Assembly (NCBI GenBank): GCA_963843645.1
Contig: CAWJLE010000001.1
Span: forward strand, 1,302,001 to 1,366,000
Source: CAWJLE01 sp963843645
GTDB lineage: Bacteria; Chloroflexota; Anaerolineae; DAOTYC01
Length of the DNA: 64,000 nt
Direction of reading: 5' to 3'
Shown one piece after another: positions 17,067-27,403 of this stretch. The translations under genes and the position numbers were made by a program. The notes below the pieces were generated by a model. The model was not told where the DNA came from and did not search any database. It worked only from the letters and a program-made list of their open reading frames with translations. Numbering within the stretch: position 1 is the first letter of the stretch; each line of letters starts with the position of its first letter.

Positions 17067-17338
17067 TGTGTCTCCATGATGCGCGGCTCGACGATGAGTT
17101 TTAATGCCGTCCGCTCCTGGCCTTCGATTGACACTTCAGCAAAGGCGGGAATGCATATCACATCGATGCCATCTAGCGCCAAATACCCGCGTGCGATGGC
17201 GACCGCCTTGACTGCTTGATTTACAGCTCCAGCGCCAATAGCCTGCGCTTCGGCACGGCCTTGCTCTCGAACCACACTTGCTATGGCCCCCGCCACCGCT
17301 GTGGATCTGGATTTCGCTGAAACCTTAATGATGTCCAT
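17063..17338 (-). CDS. spoVS: Stage V sporulation protein S (SpoVS, Alba-like)
   Basis: 91-residue Alba-fold nucleic-acid-binding protein. The sequence MDIIKVSAKSRSTAVAGAIA, VNQAVKAVAIARGYLA and ALKLIVEPR is the highly conserved SpoVS core. The ATG at 17338 has AAGGAGG seven bases upstream; an ATG six codons earlier does not. SpoVS is widespread in non-sporulating Chloroflexota and Deinococcota, and nothing else here suggests sporulation. It is translationally adjacent to the PHP gene (overlapping stop/start). Confidence 0.95.
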   Translation of the reverse strand: MDIIKVSAKSRSTAVAGAIASVVREQGRAEAQAIGAGAVNQAVKAVAIARGYLALDGIDVICIPAFAEVSIEGQERTALKLIVEPRIMETH

Positions 17339-17581
17339 GGCCTGTGCCTCCTTCAATGCAAGTCCGAAAGTAATCGATAATGACCCCTGAGGCTAACGGA
17401 TAAAGTTTAGCGTGTAGGCCAGTGGCAATTCTGACCTGGTTGTCGTCCCCTGATCGGACATCGGCAGCCACTCGGTCAATCAGGTCATCGATCCTTATCA
17501 AGTAATATACGCACTTCCTAACGGTACGTTCATCTGATTGTACATGATTATGGTGAGGAAATCAAGAGTGAACTTAAGGAT

Positions 17582-19952
17582 TCACAACTTTTGCGGGCTT
17601 TTGCAGTAGTCCAGCAGCCGAATTCCGTCGGAGCCAATGTCGATCGTCCCCGCTTCGTCCGTGCGGAGGACAGGCATATCCTCGAGCCGGGCCAGCGTTT
17701 CCGTGGCCGGATGCCCAAAGGTGTTGGGACCGACGGAGATGACCGCGATCTGCGGCCGTGACTGCCCGCAAGAAAGCCGCGGCGGTTGCGCCCTTGGCGC
17801 CGTGATGCGAGACTTTCAATACCGTGCTGTCCACGTTTCGACCCGAGGCGATGAGCGCTGCTTCGCCGTAGGCGTCCAGGTCGCCGGTAAACAGGAAACT
17901 GGTCTGCCCATATACCAGGCGCAGGACTGCCGACGAGGCGTTGAGGCCTCGCGCCGGCCCACTCCGGACTCGATCTCTTCCGGGAAGAGCACTTCAACGT
18001 AGGCGCCGCTATCCAGGTCGACGCGCTGGCCGGCCACCGCCCGCTGAGTGGGAATGCCGCGGTCTGTCAGCGACTGCTCCCACTGGGTGAACAGGGGCGA
18101 AGTATCGCTCAACGCTGCGTCGAGGACGGTGCCGACGTCGTATCGTTCCACCAGGGACGGCAGCCCGGTCAGATGATCGCTGTCGGCGTGGGACAGCGAC
18201 ACGAACTCGATGCGGCGGTTCCAGAAGGGCATCGCCCGGCCCAGTTGCGACAGAAGAGCGGCCGGGCTCGGCCCGCCGTCGATGACGAGCTGATTGCCAG
18301 CGGGGGTCGTGATCAGCGCGGCGTCTCCCTGGCCGACGTCCAGGAAGCGGACGTGCAGCCGTCCGTCCGGCATGCTGTACGCGGCGGCCCAGGTGAGGAC
18401 GGCCAGCAGCAGCAAGGTCGTGACCGCGACCTTCGTGGTCAGATGGCGCAGGAGCCGCGATCCGAACTGGGCCGGATTCGACGCGCGCGCCTTCACGAGC
18501 CAAATGATTCCGGCGGTCGCGCCAAAGCAGGCCCAGAGCGCCACAGGTGACAGGGTATCGACGGCAACCGAGGCGAACGAGAGGCGGGCCAATGCTTCCA
18601 CCACGCGGACCGTGTACGTGAGAAAGAGCCAGGCGACAGCCGCCACAGCCTGGCCGGCCGGCTGCCACACCAGCCCTACAAGGGTAGCCAGTGCACCGGT
18701 TCCCATCAATGCCGGTTGGGCGGGCAGGATCAGAACGTTGGCCAGGGGCGCGATGAGGGACAGGCGCCCGAAATAGAACAGGATGAGCGGCAGGGTGAAG
18801 ACCTGCGCCGCCAGAGTCGTAACCAACGTATCGTTCAGCAGGCGCCGCACGCCGGCCCACCGATCGCCCATGGCTCCGGCGGCCGCGCCGAGTAGCGACT
18901 GAACTGGAGCGCCGATCAGCACCAGCCCCAGCGTCGCGCCGGTCGAGAGCTGGAAACCGACATCCCACAGCGTGAGCGGGTCGGCTATCGTCATGAAGAG
19001 CGCAGCCGCAGACAACGAAACGAGCGCCACGCTCTGCCGGCCGAAGCAGACCGCGAAAGCAGCCAACGCGGCCATGAGCGCCGCCCTCAGGACGGCCGGG
19101 TCCAGCCCGACGAACAGGGCGTAGACGGCAATGGCCACGACCGACAACGCGACGGCCTTGCGGCCATGACAGCCAGTGATTGGCGGCGCGGGCGAAGGCC
19201 ATAGCGACGATGGCGATGTTGAAACCGGAAATGACCACGATGTGGCTGGTGCCGGTGGCGTTGAAGTGATCCATGAGGCTGCGCGGAACAGCGTGGGTGG
19301 CGCCGAGGAGGATGCCGCTCAGCAGCGCGCCTTCCGGATCGGGGAACAGGCGGGCGATGGTCGCGGCGGCTCTATGCCGCAGGTCCTGCAGCACGGCCAG
19401 CACCGGGTTGATGGGACCTGTGCCCACCCAGGTCAGCTTGGGTCGCCATAGGACGGGCAGGTAGTCGCGGTGGGAGGGGCGGCCAGGCTGTCGATTTGGC
19501 GCTTCCAACACGCCCTCGGCCCGGACGCGGTCACCGTAGGTGAAGGTGGGGTACAGCCCCGTTTTGACCGTGACGCTGCCGTGCCACGCCTCGGGTTGGC
19601 CGTCGATCTGGACTTCGTCCACGGCCAATGTCAGCGTCACGCGGGTATCCTGGACGTCGGGCGCGGCGCTGACCACGCCCTGCACCGTCACCGGGCGGCC
19701 GTAGTAAGGAGCCAGGCTGGGTCCGGCTTCCAAGGCGTCGACGGTCAGGCCCAGTCGCAGCGCCCCCAACACGAGCCACAGCGCGCACGCCGCGACGAGC
19801 CGCGCTCGCGAGTGGCGCTGTGTGCGGAGCAGCACCACGCCGAGGATGGTGACCGGCAGCAGCGTCCACAGCAGGACCGTGGGCGGCCGTGCGGCGCCCG
19901 CCAGCAAAATACCGAACAGCCAGGCGGCGGTCCAGTAGACGAGGGTCACCAC
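17582..19952 (-). CDS. comEC: ComEC/Rec2 competence protein, at least three frameshifts
   Basis: Channel for DNA uptake in natural transformation. Pieces in order: N-terminal membrane segments and the DUF4131 domain (VTVQGVVSAAPDVQDTRVTL), the competence domain starting LLSGILLGATHAVPRSLMDHFNATGTSHIVVISGFNI, the polytopic core (about 19147-18400), then the metallo-beta-lactamase domain with FLDVGQGDAALI, SHADSDHLTGL and KVSHHGAKGA. Shifts lie near 19160, 17960 and 17750; read across, the C-terminus ends GSDGIRLLDYCKSPQKL at 17582. About 790 residues when joined, normal for the family. All key motifs are retained, so sequencing error is more likely than decay. Start is GTG. Confidence 0.88.
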
Positions 19953-20218
19953 GATTCCCCTTTATGGATCTCAGAGCGCGATATTGACGATGCCAGACGA
20001 TAGTCGACGCGGCCATTTCGTCAATGGCTTCAATGCTTTTCTGACCGGCTATGCAGTACAATCGCAGTAAAACTGCGTCTGACTCAACCAGAGATCAAGT
20101 ATTTGGTTTGGGGTCCTCCCGCCGCGATCCGGCGGAGGCGTGTTATATCAGATGTTGGTGGGAGGTCCACCGCGTGGCTGAAAATTCTATTTCGCCACAT
20201 AGATTCCAATATAATCAG

Positions 20219-21684
20219 TCATTTCGCTGGTTGAATCGCAGATGGCTGCCAGCCGCTACCATCGAGTATACCAGTGATTTTGTCCGGCTGGGGCGCAAAG
20301 AGCCGCCAGATGACCTCAAATCCCTGTCCACTCGCTGTTGGCAGCCAGTTGCTTTCCTGAGCCGGATTAGATGGTTTGTCAGCCTGCAGGTAGAAGTCCA
20401 CCGAACCGTCGGAATTGCTGGCAAGCTGCGAGGTGTTGGTAAAGGCATAGCGGTTGATCGAATTCGGGATCATGCCCCCTTTGAGGTTGTACAACGTAAG
20501 AGACCAGCCTTCGTTTGTGGGTGGGGCCGACCGCAAGTGCAATACATAGGGCGTTGATCCATCTAACGGCTTCTTGTTGTGATCGCTCCAGCTGATAGCG
20601 TAGATCGCCTGATGGGGAGTAAACGCACCCAGGCCGATCTGCGAGATAACCGCACGCAACTTGTAGTTGGTGCCATATCGACCAAAGCCACCGAGCAGAT
20701 AACCGTTGTGCTTGTCAAAGTCAGCGGAGGATATTTCCTCGGTGTACTTCTTGATCTGGCTTGGGCCGGCTGCCACCGCATCGCTTAAACCCCTCAATGT
20801 ATCACTACTCAGCTGTGGGTTCTGTGAGGGCTTCATACCAGGACCGATTCCTACCTCAGCGAACTTGCGCAACTCCTCTTGATCACTGGCCGGCGGGGGA
20901 AGAGTTCGAGCTGCTGCCCGAGTTCGTCGAAATACTGTACGCCGCTCGGCAACTGATGGGTCGTGACTGTAGTGACAGGATTAGATGGCGCCGGTGGCTG
21001 GTGGGCCGTTCCAAACCTGCTGAGCGGCGTCAGTGTGTAGCCGTCTTGAATATTGTTGACGTTGGCAATATCGTCAGGGCCTTTCAGCTGTGTAGATCCG
21101 ATGATCCAGATGCGCGAGTAGTCAACATCGATCCGTTGGGTCCCTTCGGGAATCGACACATCTTTCTGATTCGGGCCGGCGATGACATAGTCGCCCGGCT
21201 TCGTATTGCTGGCAGTGCCAAGGTTTATGAGATTCTCGGTATAGGGATCAATAAGGGCAAGAACAAAGTAGTGGTCCGTCACCTGGGGAACATGCAGGAC
21301 CTGAGGCTCGCTTTGAAGGTCAAGCCACGCGATTGATGAGAGCGACGTTGCACTGGTAGCCACAACCGTCGTACTTCCCGGGTTATTCAGCGTGCGCACA
21401 CTGTTGAACTGGTTGACTGGCCCAAATGCTCCTTCAGATACACCAACGCTCGTCATAGTTTGAAACGTCGCGTTAGTCACAAGTAGCGGCAACCCGAAAG
21501 TATAAGCCTCCAGACCGAGATTGTATCCTTTGTTGTAGTCTGGGGACTCGTTATTTTGCTGCGCCAGGTTCTGATGAGCACTGGTCGGATTAAACAATAA
21601 GCTTTCAACAACCAATACAATCAAAACGATTCCTACTACCGCAAAGGTTCTCACTTTGGAGGTTTTGTTACTCTGTTCGTTCAT
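20219..21684 (-). CDS. DUF1254/DUF1214 exported protein, one frameshift
   Basis: Two-domain protein of unknown function. An N-terminal signal anchor (TFAVVGIVLIVLVVESLLF) precedes the DUF1254 domain (YTFGLPLLVTNATFQTMTS, VATSATSLSSIAWLDL), then DUF1214 (GRYGTNYKLRAVISQIGLGA, SAPPTNEGWSLTLYN, ADKPSNPAQESNWLP). A shift near 20875 splits FPPPASDQEELRKF. The gene is visibly AT-richer than its neighbours and uses many A/T-ending codons, pointing to horizontal gain. It has its own promoter and a long leader. Next to an IS remnant. Confidence 0.85.
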
Positions 21685-21796
21685 GGTTCATAACTCCAGT
21701 TCTGGAGATGCCCCTTTCAGCCAGGGGCTATGTTATTTACTACTAAACCGTAAGTGTTTATATATTGCTCTTCGATAGACGCAATGTATACGATTG

Positions 21797-21826
21797 ATTA
21801 TATCACACGTCCTACAATTGGTCTAA
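21797..21826 (-). promoter_or_regulatory. Promoter of the DUF1254 gene
   Basis: On the minus strand TTAGAC (21821-21826) and TATAAT (21797-21802) are 18 bp apart. The transcript would carry a leader of about 100 nt containing two small hairpins, GCCCCTGGCTGAAAGGGGC near 21704-21725 and CTCCAGAACTGGAG near 21690-21703, the second of them just before the start codon. Confidence 0.5.
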
Positions 21827-21920
21827 TATGTATTGCTCGACCGGAAAAGAGACAAAGTGGCCGTTTCTAAACATGAGAGTCCAGTGCTTCCTTGACCGAC
21901 CTGGAAGGAGTAGAACCCAT

Positions 21921-22260
21921 ATGTCGCGAAGCAGGACTATGAGCAAGCAAGTGCATCGGCACTGGACCGCCGAGCAGAAGCTGGCGATCCTCGCCGAGGA
22001 TCGCCGGCGCCGGGGGTGCTGTATGCCTGGCAACGCCTGGCCAAGCAAGGAGCTCTGGAAGCGCTGCGCGGTCGGCGAGTCCAGGATCCCGATGCGACGA
22101 CGGCCAGGCTGCGGTCCGATCTGGAACGTTAGCGCGCGGGGCTGGCCGAACTGAGTGCCGAGAACCTGCAGCCAGAAAGGGCTCTGGCTTTAGGCTACCG
22201 GCGTTACAGCGCCGACGAGAAGGCGTGCGTCCTGGCACGGTTGACGCGCGCAGGCGTGGC
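21921..22260 (+). pseudogene. Degenerate IS3-type transposase remnant
   Basis: Fragments in more than one frame read WTAEQKLAILAE (helix-turn-helix start), VLYAWQRLAKQGALEALRGRR and ARLRSDLER, then LSAENLQPERALALGYRRYSADEK, the pattern of an IS3/IS2-like OrfA or related transposase N-terminus. A stop at 22130 and internal deletion make it non-functional; no DDE domain follows. The remnant abuts the end of the dehydrogenase gene and marks the boundary of the AT-rich DUF1254 gene. Confidence 0.6.
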
Positions 22261-23244
22261 CTACCCGTAGTCTTCGCGCTGCACGGTGCCGGTTATCGCC
22301 ATTCCAGCAATGAATCGCCTGACATTTTCGGCTGCCTGCCGGACCGCCTGCATCAGGACGCTGGGAACGATGGCCGAGTTGTGTGGGGAGCCCAGCACAT
22401 TGGGCAGATCCAGGAACGGATACTCCATCCGAAATGTCCCCTGCAGGAACGGTTCGGTCCACCAGGCGTCGATGGCCAGCATGAAAGCGGGGTGGCTCCT
22501 CACGTGTGTATAGAGCGCTTCCTCATCAATAATCGCGCCGCGGGCCACATTCACCAGGATGGCATCCGGTTTCATCCACCCCAGCTCTTCTTTGCTGATA
22601 AGTCCCCTCGTGACTTTCGTGAGAGGCAATGAGATCACGACCACGTCGCTTCCCCGCAGCACGTACTCGAGGTCATGCAGGGTGCCGACGAAGTCCGCCG
22701 GCTCGGGGCTCGATCCGGTGGTGTTGATCGCGAAGATCCTCATATCGAACGCCCGCATGAGGCGCGCCGTGGCTCGCCCGATGCCGCCGAAGCCCAGGAT
22801 GCCGGCCGTCGTGCCGGCAAGCGCACGGTTGGGCGTCGACTGATCGAATTGCCCTTGCCTCAACAGCTGCTGTTCCACGTGTAGACGCTTGGCCAGGGCC
22901 AGTGTCATCGCCATGACGTGCTCGGCCATGGGAGCCGCGTACGCCCCCGCATTGCTCGCCACGAGCGCGCGTGAGGGCAGGTCGGCAAGCGGTACGTGGT
23001 CGGCTCCCGCGGACAGGAGCTGAATGAATTCTACCTGCTGAAGGTGGGGATAGTCTTCGGGGCGAATTTCTCGCGGGAAGTTCCACGTGAGCAGAACGCG
23101 GGCGCGCTCCAGGGCCGGTTGACGCCCTTCGGCGGGGATCTCGTCGAGAAATGCGAGCGAGGCGTTGCTGCCCAGCACCTGCTGAAACAGCGCTTTCTGC
23201 TCCGCTGAGGCATGGTAGGCGACCACGATGTTGTGCTTCTCCAT
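22261..23244 (-). CDS. D-2-hydroxyacid dehydrogenase
   Basis: NAD(P)-dependent reduction of 2-oxoacids or oxidation of D-2-hydroxyacids. 327 residues: split catalytic domain around a Rossmann fold with GILGFGGIGRATARL. The catalytic triad is visible as Arg in VNVARGAIID, Glu in DAWWTEPF and His in GSPHNSA. The LLSAGADHVPLADLP and SNAGAYAAPMAEHVM segments are typical of the family. Start at ATG 23244 (AGGAG nine bases upstream); GTG at 23247 is equally placed. Frame intact. Substrate not predictable. Confidence 0.9.
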   Translation of the reverse strand: MEKHNIVVAYHASAEQKALFQQVLGSNASLAFLDEIPAEGRQPALERARVLLTWNFPREIRPEDYPHLQQVEFIQLLSAGADHVPLADLPSRALVASNAGAYAAPMAEHVMAMTLALAKRLHVEQQLLRQGQFDQSTPNRALAGTTAGILGFGGIGRATARLMRAFDMRIFAINTTGSSPEPADFVGTLHDLEYVLRGSDVVVISLPLTKVTRGLISKEELGWMKPDAILVNVARGAIIDEEALYTHVRSHPAFMLAIDAWWTEPFLQGTFRMEYPFLDLPNVLGSPHNSAIVPSVLMQAVRQAAENVRRFIAGMAITGTVQREDYG

Positions 23245-23334
23245 CACGTTGGGTCTCCTTTGTTACTTTCAGCGCCACGTTTGAGGGCGTGGCGCTGGCA
23301 AACGTGAGACGTCGAACTGGGCGGACGGACCTCC

Positions 23335-24535
23335 TCAGCTCGTCGGTTCTTCTATCAGCTCCACGGTGGCCTTGAGCGTTGTGCCGTTGCGCAGGAACTC
23401 GATCGTCATGGACTGGCCGACGCGCGTGTTCTCCTCGATGTAGGCGTCCATCGCGTCGGAGGAATCGATCGGCTGCCCGTCGATGGCGGTGATGATGTCT
23501 CCGCCGAGCAGCACGCGGCGGTTGCCGAGGATGACCTCCCGGCTGGCGCCGTGGATGCCGGCGGTGGCGGCCGGGCTGTTTCTGATAGACGCGCGCGACC
23601 AGGACGCCGCCTGTACGGGCAGGCTCAAGCGCTGTGCGAAGTCCGGCGTGATGCTGTAGCCGAGCGCGCCCAGCCACGGATGCGGGTAGTGCCCCTTGTC
23701 GATCAGTTCGGGGACCACGCGCTTCACGGTGTCCACCGGGATCGCCAGCCCGACGCCGACCGATCCCCCGCTGGGGCTGATAGATGGCGGAGTTGACGCC
23801 GATCACCAGGCCCGAAGAGTCGAGCAGCGGCCCGCCCGAGTTGCCCTGGTTGATGGCCGCGTCCGTCTGGATGGCCTGGCGGATGTGTTTTGCCGTCCTG
23901 GGTTTCGATGGTGCGGCCCAAAGCGCTGATGACGCCGGACGTCAGCGTCCGGCTGAACTGGCCGAAGGGGTTGCCGATGGCGATGGCCCGCTGGCCGACC
24001 CGCAGCGTCTTGGATTCGCCCAGCACCACCGGCGTGACGCCGGCGGGCACGTGACTTTCAGCACGGCCAGGTCGTTGGCCGGGTCTACCCCACCAGGTCG
24101 GCCGGCTCGGACACATCGTCGCCGAAGTTGACCGCGATGGTCGTCGCGCCGTCCACGACGTGGTAGTTGGTAACGATGTGTCCCTCGTTGTCGTAGACGA
24201 ACCCGGAGGCCGGACCCCTCCTCCGGCTGCATGCCAAAGAAGAAATCTTCGCGCAACATCTGCGTGGTGATGTTCACTACGGCCGGGCGAGACCCGCGCG
24301 TAGACGTCGATGGTGCGCTGCTCCACGACGTCCGTCTGCTCGGGCGGCGTGCACCGTGGGCACGGCGGTGGCGCGGCGATGACCACGGTGCGTTCATGCC
24401 GGCGGCGCTCACCCTGGCCGCCGGCAGTCCTCCGGGAAGATAGGCCATGGCCAGCAGCCCACACAGCAACAGGTTGAGGCCATCATGCTGACCAGGCCCA
24501 GCCTGAGCGAAAACGTTCAACCGATGGCTTTTCAT
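23335..24535 (-). CDS. HtrA/DegP-type serine protease (S1C + PDZ), multiple frameshifts
   Basis: Envelope quality-control protease. Joined across frames it has a signal anchor (LLLCGLLAMAYLPGGL), then GFVYDNEGHIVTNYHVVDGAT with the catalytic His, NDLAVLKV with the Asp, IAIGNPFGQFSRTLTSGVISALGR, QTDAAINQGNSGGPLLDSSGLVIGV with the catalytic Ser, and a C-terminal PDZ domain (VLLGGDIITAIDGQPIDSSDAMDAYI). Single-base shifts near 24420, 24310, 24200, 24055, 23880 and 23780 interrupt it. All active-site residues survive, suggesting sequencing error. About 395 residues when joined. Confidence 0.8.
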
Positions 24536-24619
24536 GGTCGATGGTACCCCCGTCTCTGCTACTCGTGACGCGGCGCCGGCACCTGTGCGTGGCCGCGCCA
24601 CGGATCGCGTTCACACGTG

Positions 24620-25385
24620 TCACGCTGACTTCCGCAGGGCGGATTGGCAGCCTGAGGCGAGAAGCACGATGTCAGTGCTCAGGCCCAGGAACTGGAAGCC
24701 CTGCGCCCGGCGCAGACCTGGCTACTTCGGCATTCGGCACCCAGGCTCCCAAGCGAATGCCGGCTCGTCTTGGCCACGGCGATCACCCGGTCGATGGCCT
24801 GGGTCACCTGGGCCGGCATTTCGCTGCCCACGCCGGCTGGCCATAGGAACCGGACAGGTCCACCGGACCGAGGAAGAACATGTCGATGCCGGGCACGCTG
24901 GCAATCTCCTCGATGTTGGCTCACGGCATCGGCGTGCTCGATCTGGACGATGACCATGATCTCCGTGGTTGGCCCGCGCAAATAGTCCTCGAAATCGAGT
25001 CCGTAGCCCTGTGCTCGCGCCAGGCCGATGCCCGCGGAAGCCCTGCGGCGGATACTTTGCTGCCTTCACGGCTCGCTCTGCGCTCGCGCGGTCGTTGACC
25101 AGCGGGACGACGACGCCCATCGCGCCGATATCCAGCGCGCGCTTGATCAAGGCCGGATCATTATCGGCCACGCGGAGGAAAGGCACCACATCGCTGCCGC
25201 TCATGGCCTGCAAAAGCACCTGAGCGTCTGCGACGCCCGCCGGGCCATGCTCGCAATCGACCAGCAGCCAGTCGAAATCCGACGGAAGCCATGATCTCTG
25301 CCACAGTTGGATGAGCTATGGTGACCCAGCCGCCCACTGCGACTTCGCCCGCTGCCAACATCGCCTTGATCCGGTTCGCTTTCAC
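24620..25385 (-). CDS. HpcH/HpaI-family class II aldolase, several frameshifts
   Basis: Metal-dependent aldolase for 2-keto-3-deoxy-type acids (HpcH, GarL, RhmA group). Joined frames give MKANRIKAMLAAGEVAVGGWVTIAHPTVAEIMASVGF at the GTG start 25385 (GGAAAGGGAA upstream), then AMSGSDVVPFLRVADNDPALIKRALDIGAMGVVVPLVND, QIEHADAV with the metal-binding Glu, FFLGPVDLSGSYG with the Asp, and LGLSTDIVLLASG. Shifts near 25205, 25030, 24905, 24840, 24760 and 24690. About 255 residues when joined, as expected. Confidence 0.78.
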
Positions 25386-25512
25386 GCTTGTGTTCCCTTT
25401 CCTGCAGCAGTTTTGTCGATTCTCTCTCGATTCTAGCACAAAGCCCCCGAATAATCTAACCCACCGATGGTCGAAAGACGTCCGATGTTTAGGCGCGGGT
25501 AGGGCCCATGTT

Positions 25513-25518
25513 ATAATA
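25513..25518 (+). promoter_or_regulatory. -10 box upstream of the secreted glycosidase-like gene
   Basis: TATAAT at 25513-25518, 39 bases before the start codon. No convincing -35 is seen in the GC-rich stretch before it (25440-25512). Confidence 0.35.
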
Positions 25519-25556
25519 GCGGCCAACCGCCGTGCGCCCTCAAAAAGGAGCAGACA

Positions 25557-27360
25557 TGTCCAGCAAGCCGCATCGTGTATTCTTATGGTACACTCTTGAC
25601 TCTGCCTTCGTTTTGCTGCTGGGTCGGCTGCAGCCGGCAACCTGTTAGCCTCGGCGGCCAGGAAGCTTCAACCGACCCCGACCGTGGTCGGCGCTGGCAC
25701 TGCCTACGGGAACGGCCACGCCGACCGCCGTGCCGCACCCATAATGCGACGCCACGCACGCGAGAACGTCGTCGCGCCGACGAAGAAGGCGACGAGCAGC
25801 CCGGCGACGGCTGAGCGGCGACAGAAGGCTCGCCACGCCGGCCGCCAAGCGCCGAAGACGCACCAAGACGCCGACCCCACGCCGGCGCCATTCAATTTCT
25901 ATTTGAGCCGATACGGCCGATCGTGCGCCGACGGAGACGCCTCAGGCGAAGGTCAGAGTGGTGAATGACGGCGGCAAGCCGCTGTCGGATGTGACGGTCG
26001 AGCTGCGGACGAGGCTGGGCACGCCTGTCGCCACGCGGACCAGACGGACGAAGACGGCAGGGACGTCGTTCCCGGTCGGCGGATGCGGCGGCCGAGGGCT
26101 GGAGCGTCACGGGTGGCGACGAGAGCGGCGGCGGCGCTCCGGCGCGCAGCCCCAAAGTCGGCCGCCCGGATGTGAGCTGCGATCCGAAGCAGCAGTCGCT
26201 AGACGTCGAGTTCCAAAAGGCATGACCAAGAAGACTGGCGATTGGCCGGAGCGGCAGCCCATCTCAGCGGCGTATCCCGGCCGCTGCCTAAGGCCGAGGG
26301 GCCCTGGTCGCCCAAGCAGGTGCGTCCTCTGTCGGACTGGCCCCGGCCGGCGCACGACAACGGCATGGGCATCCATTTCCTGCCCATCGGCTACTACGCG
26401 GATTGGGTGGTCGATCTGCTGATCGGCCGCATGAAACAGATGCACATGACGTGGGCCAGTCGTTCTGTACGAGGACGACAATTCACTGCGGATCGCGGCG
26501 CAGAAGTTCCGCGATGCCGGCATCATGGTCGTGTGGCGGCCCAATATCCGCCCTGACGCCACCTACATCTACATCAAGCGTGACATGGACATCCTGCGCG
26601 AGATCGGCATGCCGCCCTACATCCAGCTCTTCAACGAGCCGGAGGTCGGCGCAGGAGTGGGCTGAGTCGAGGGCGAGATCAGGATCAAGCATTTCGCCGA
26701 CAACTGGATCAAGTTCGCCGACGACGTGAACCGGCGGGGGGCTTCCCGGGCATACAGGTCGTCGATCCCGGAGACGCTGAAGTTCCTGATCGACCGGGTT
26801 AAGAGCAAGGGCAAGGAATACCTGTTCGACCAGATGTTCTTCGTGCCGCACCCGTACGGCTCTAACCATCCGCCCGATTACCCGTACGATGCCAACATGC
26901 AGGCGCGCGAGCCGGGCAAGACCGTTGACCAGGATTGGTTCGGCACGCTGGGTTTCCTGCCCTACGCGCGTATCTTCCAGGAGCAGCTCGGTTTCGTGCC
27001 GCCGTTCATCATCGGCGAGGGCGGCTGGGCCGTCACCGTGCGTGAGGACGACAAGTATCCGGTGGTCAACGACGAGCGGCACCGCGACTATCACCTCGAG
27101 GTCTACTCCTGGTTCAAGAATGGGTCCTTGTCGGACGGCGAGGCGCTGCCGGATTATCTGTTTGCCTTCTGCCCGTGGGTCATCGCTTCGGGCGGCGAGG
27201 ACGTGTTCGAGGCGGCGAGCTGGTATCAGCAAGGACGACGACAGACAGCAAGAAGATGACGATCAAGGCCATGCATCGGATGCCGCCCTTCGAGCGCAAG
27301 TTCTCGTGGGATAAGCACGAGCTGAAGACGATTGGTCCGGCCCGCCGAAGGATGGTATAA
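25557..27360 (+). CDS. Secreted glycoside-hydrolase-like protein, multiple frameshifts
   Basis: Starts MSSKPHRVF at ATG 25557 after AAAAAGGAGC. Fragments in three frames suggest a signal or lipoprotein peptide (LPSFCCWVGCS), a Thr/Pro-rich linker, a carboxypeptidase-regulatory-like beta domain (VNDGGKPLSDVTVELR) and a TIM-barrel-like domain: MGIHFLPIGYYADWV, DAGIMVVWRPNIRPDATY, MPPYIQLFNEPEVG (NEP, as in clan-A glycosidases), GKEYLFDQMFFVPHPYG, FIIGEGGWAVT (GEGGW, second acid) and LPDYLFAFCPWVIASGGEDVFEAASWY. Family number not assigned. Shifts near 25640, 26050, 26110, 26460, 26650, 26740 and 27225. Whether these are errors or real decay is unclear. Confidence 0.6.
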
Positions 27361-27361
27361 T
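27332..27361 (+). promoter_or_regulatory. Promoter for the hisS-like gene
   Basis: TTGGTC at 27332-27337 and TATAAT at 27356-27361, spacing 18 bp, overlapping the last codons of the preceding gene. It would produce a short leader before the ATG at 27404. Confidence 0.5.
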
Positions 27362-27403
27362 ATGGCTCATCATCTTCTTGAAGGATCAGACTTCCCGAGC
27401 GCT

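Noticed and set aside
17063..17338. Sporulation in this organism because of spoVS
   Set aside because: SpoVS occurs widely in non-sporulating phyla and no other sporulation gene is present in the window.
20120..20145. CTCCCGCCG/CGGCGGAG hairpin after the DUF1254 gene as its terminator
   Set aside because: The stem is short and imperfect around its loop, lacks a U-run on the minus strand, and is about 75 bp from the stop; not supported strongly enough.
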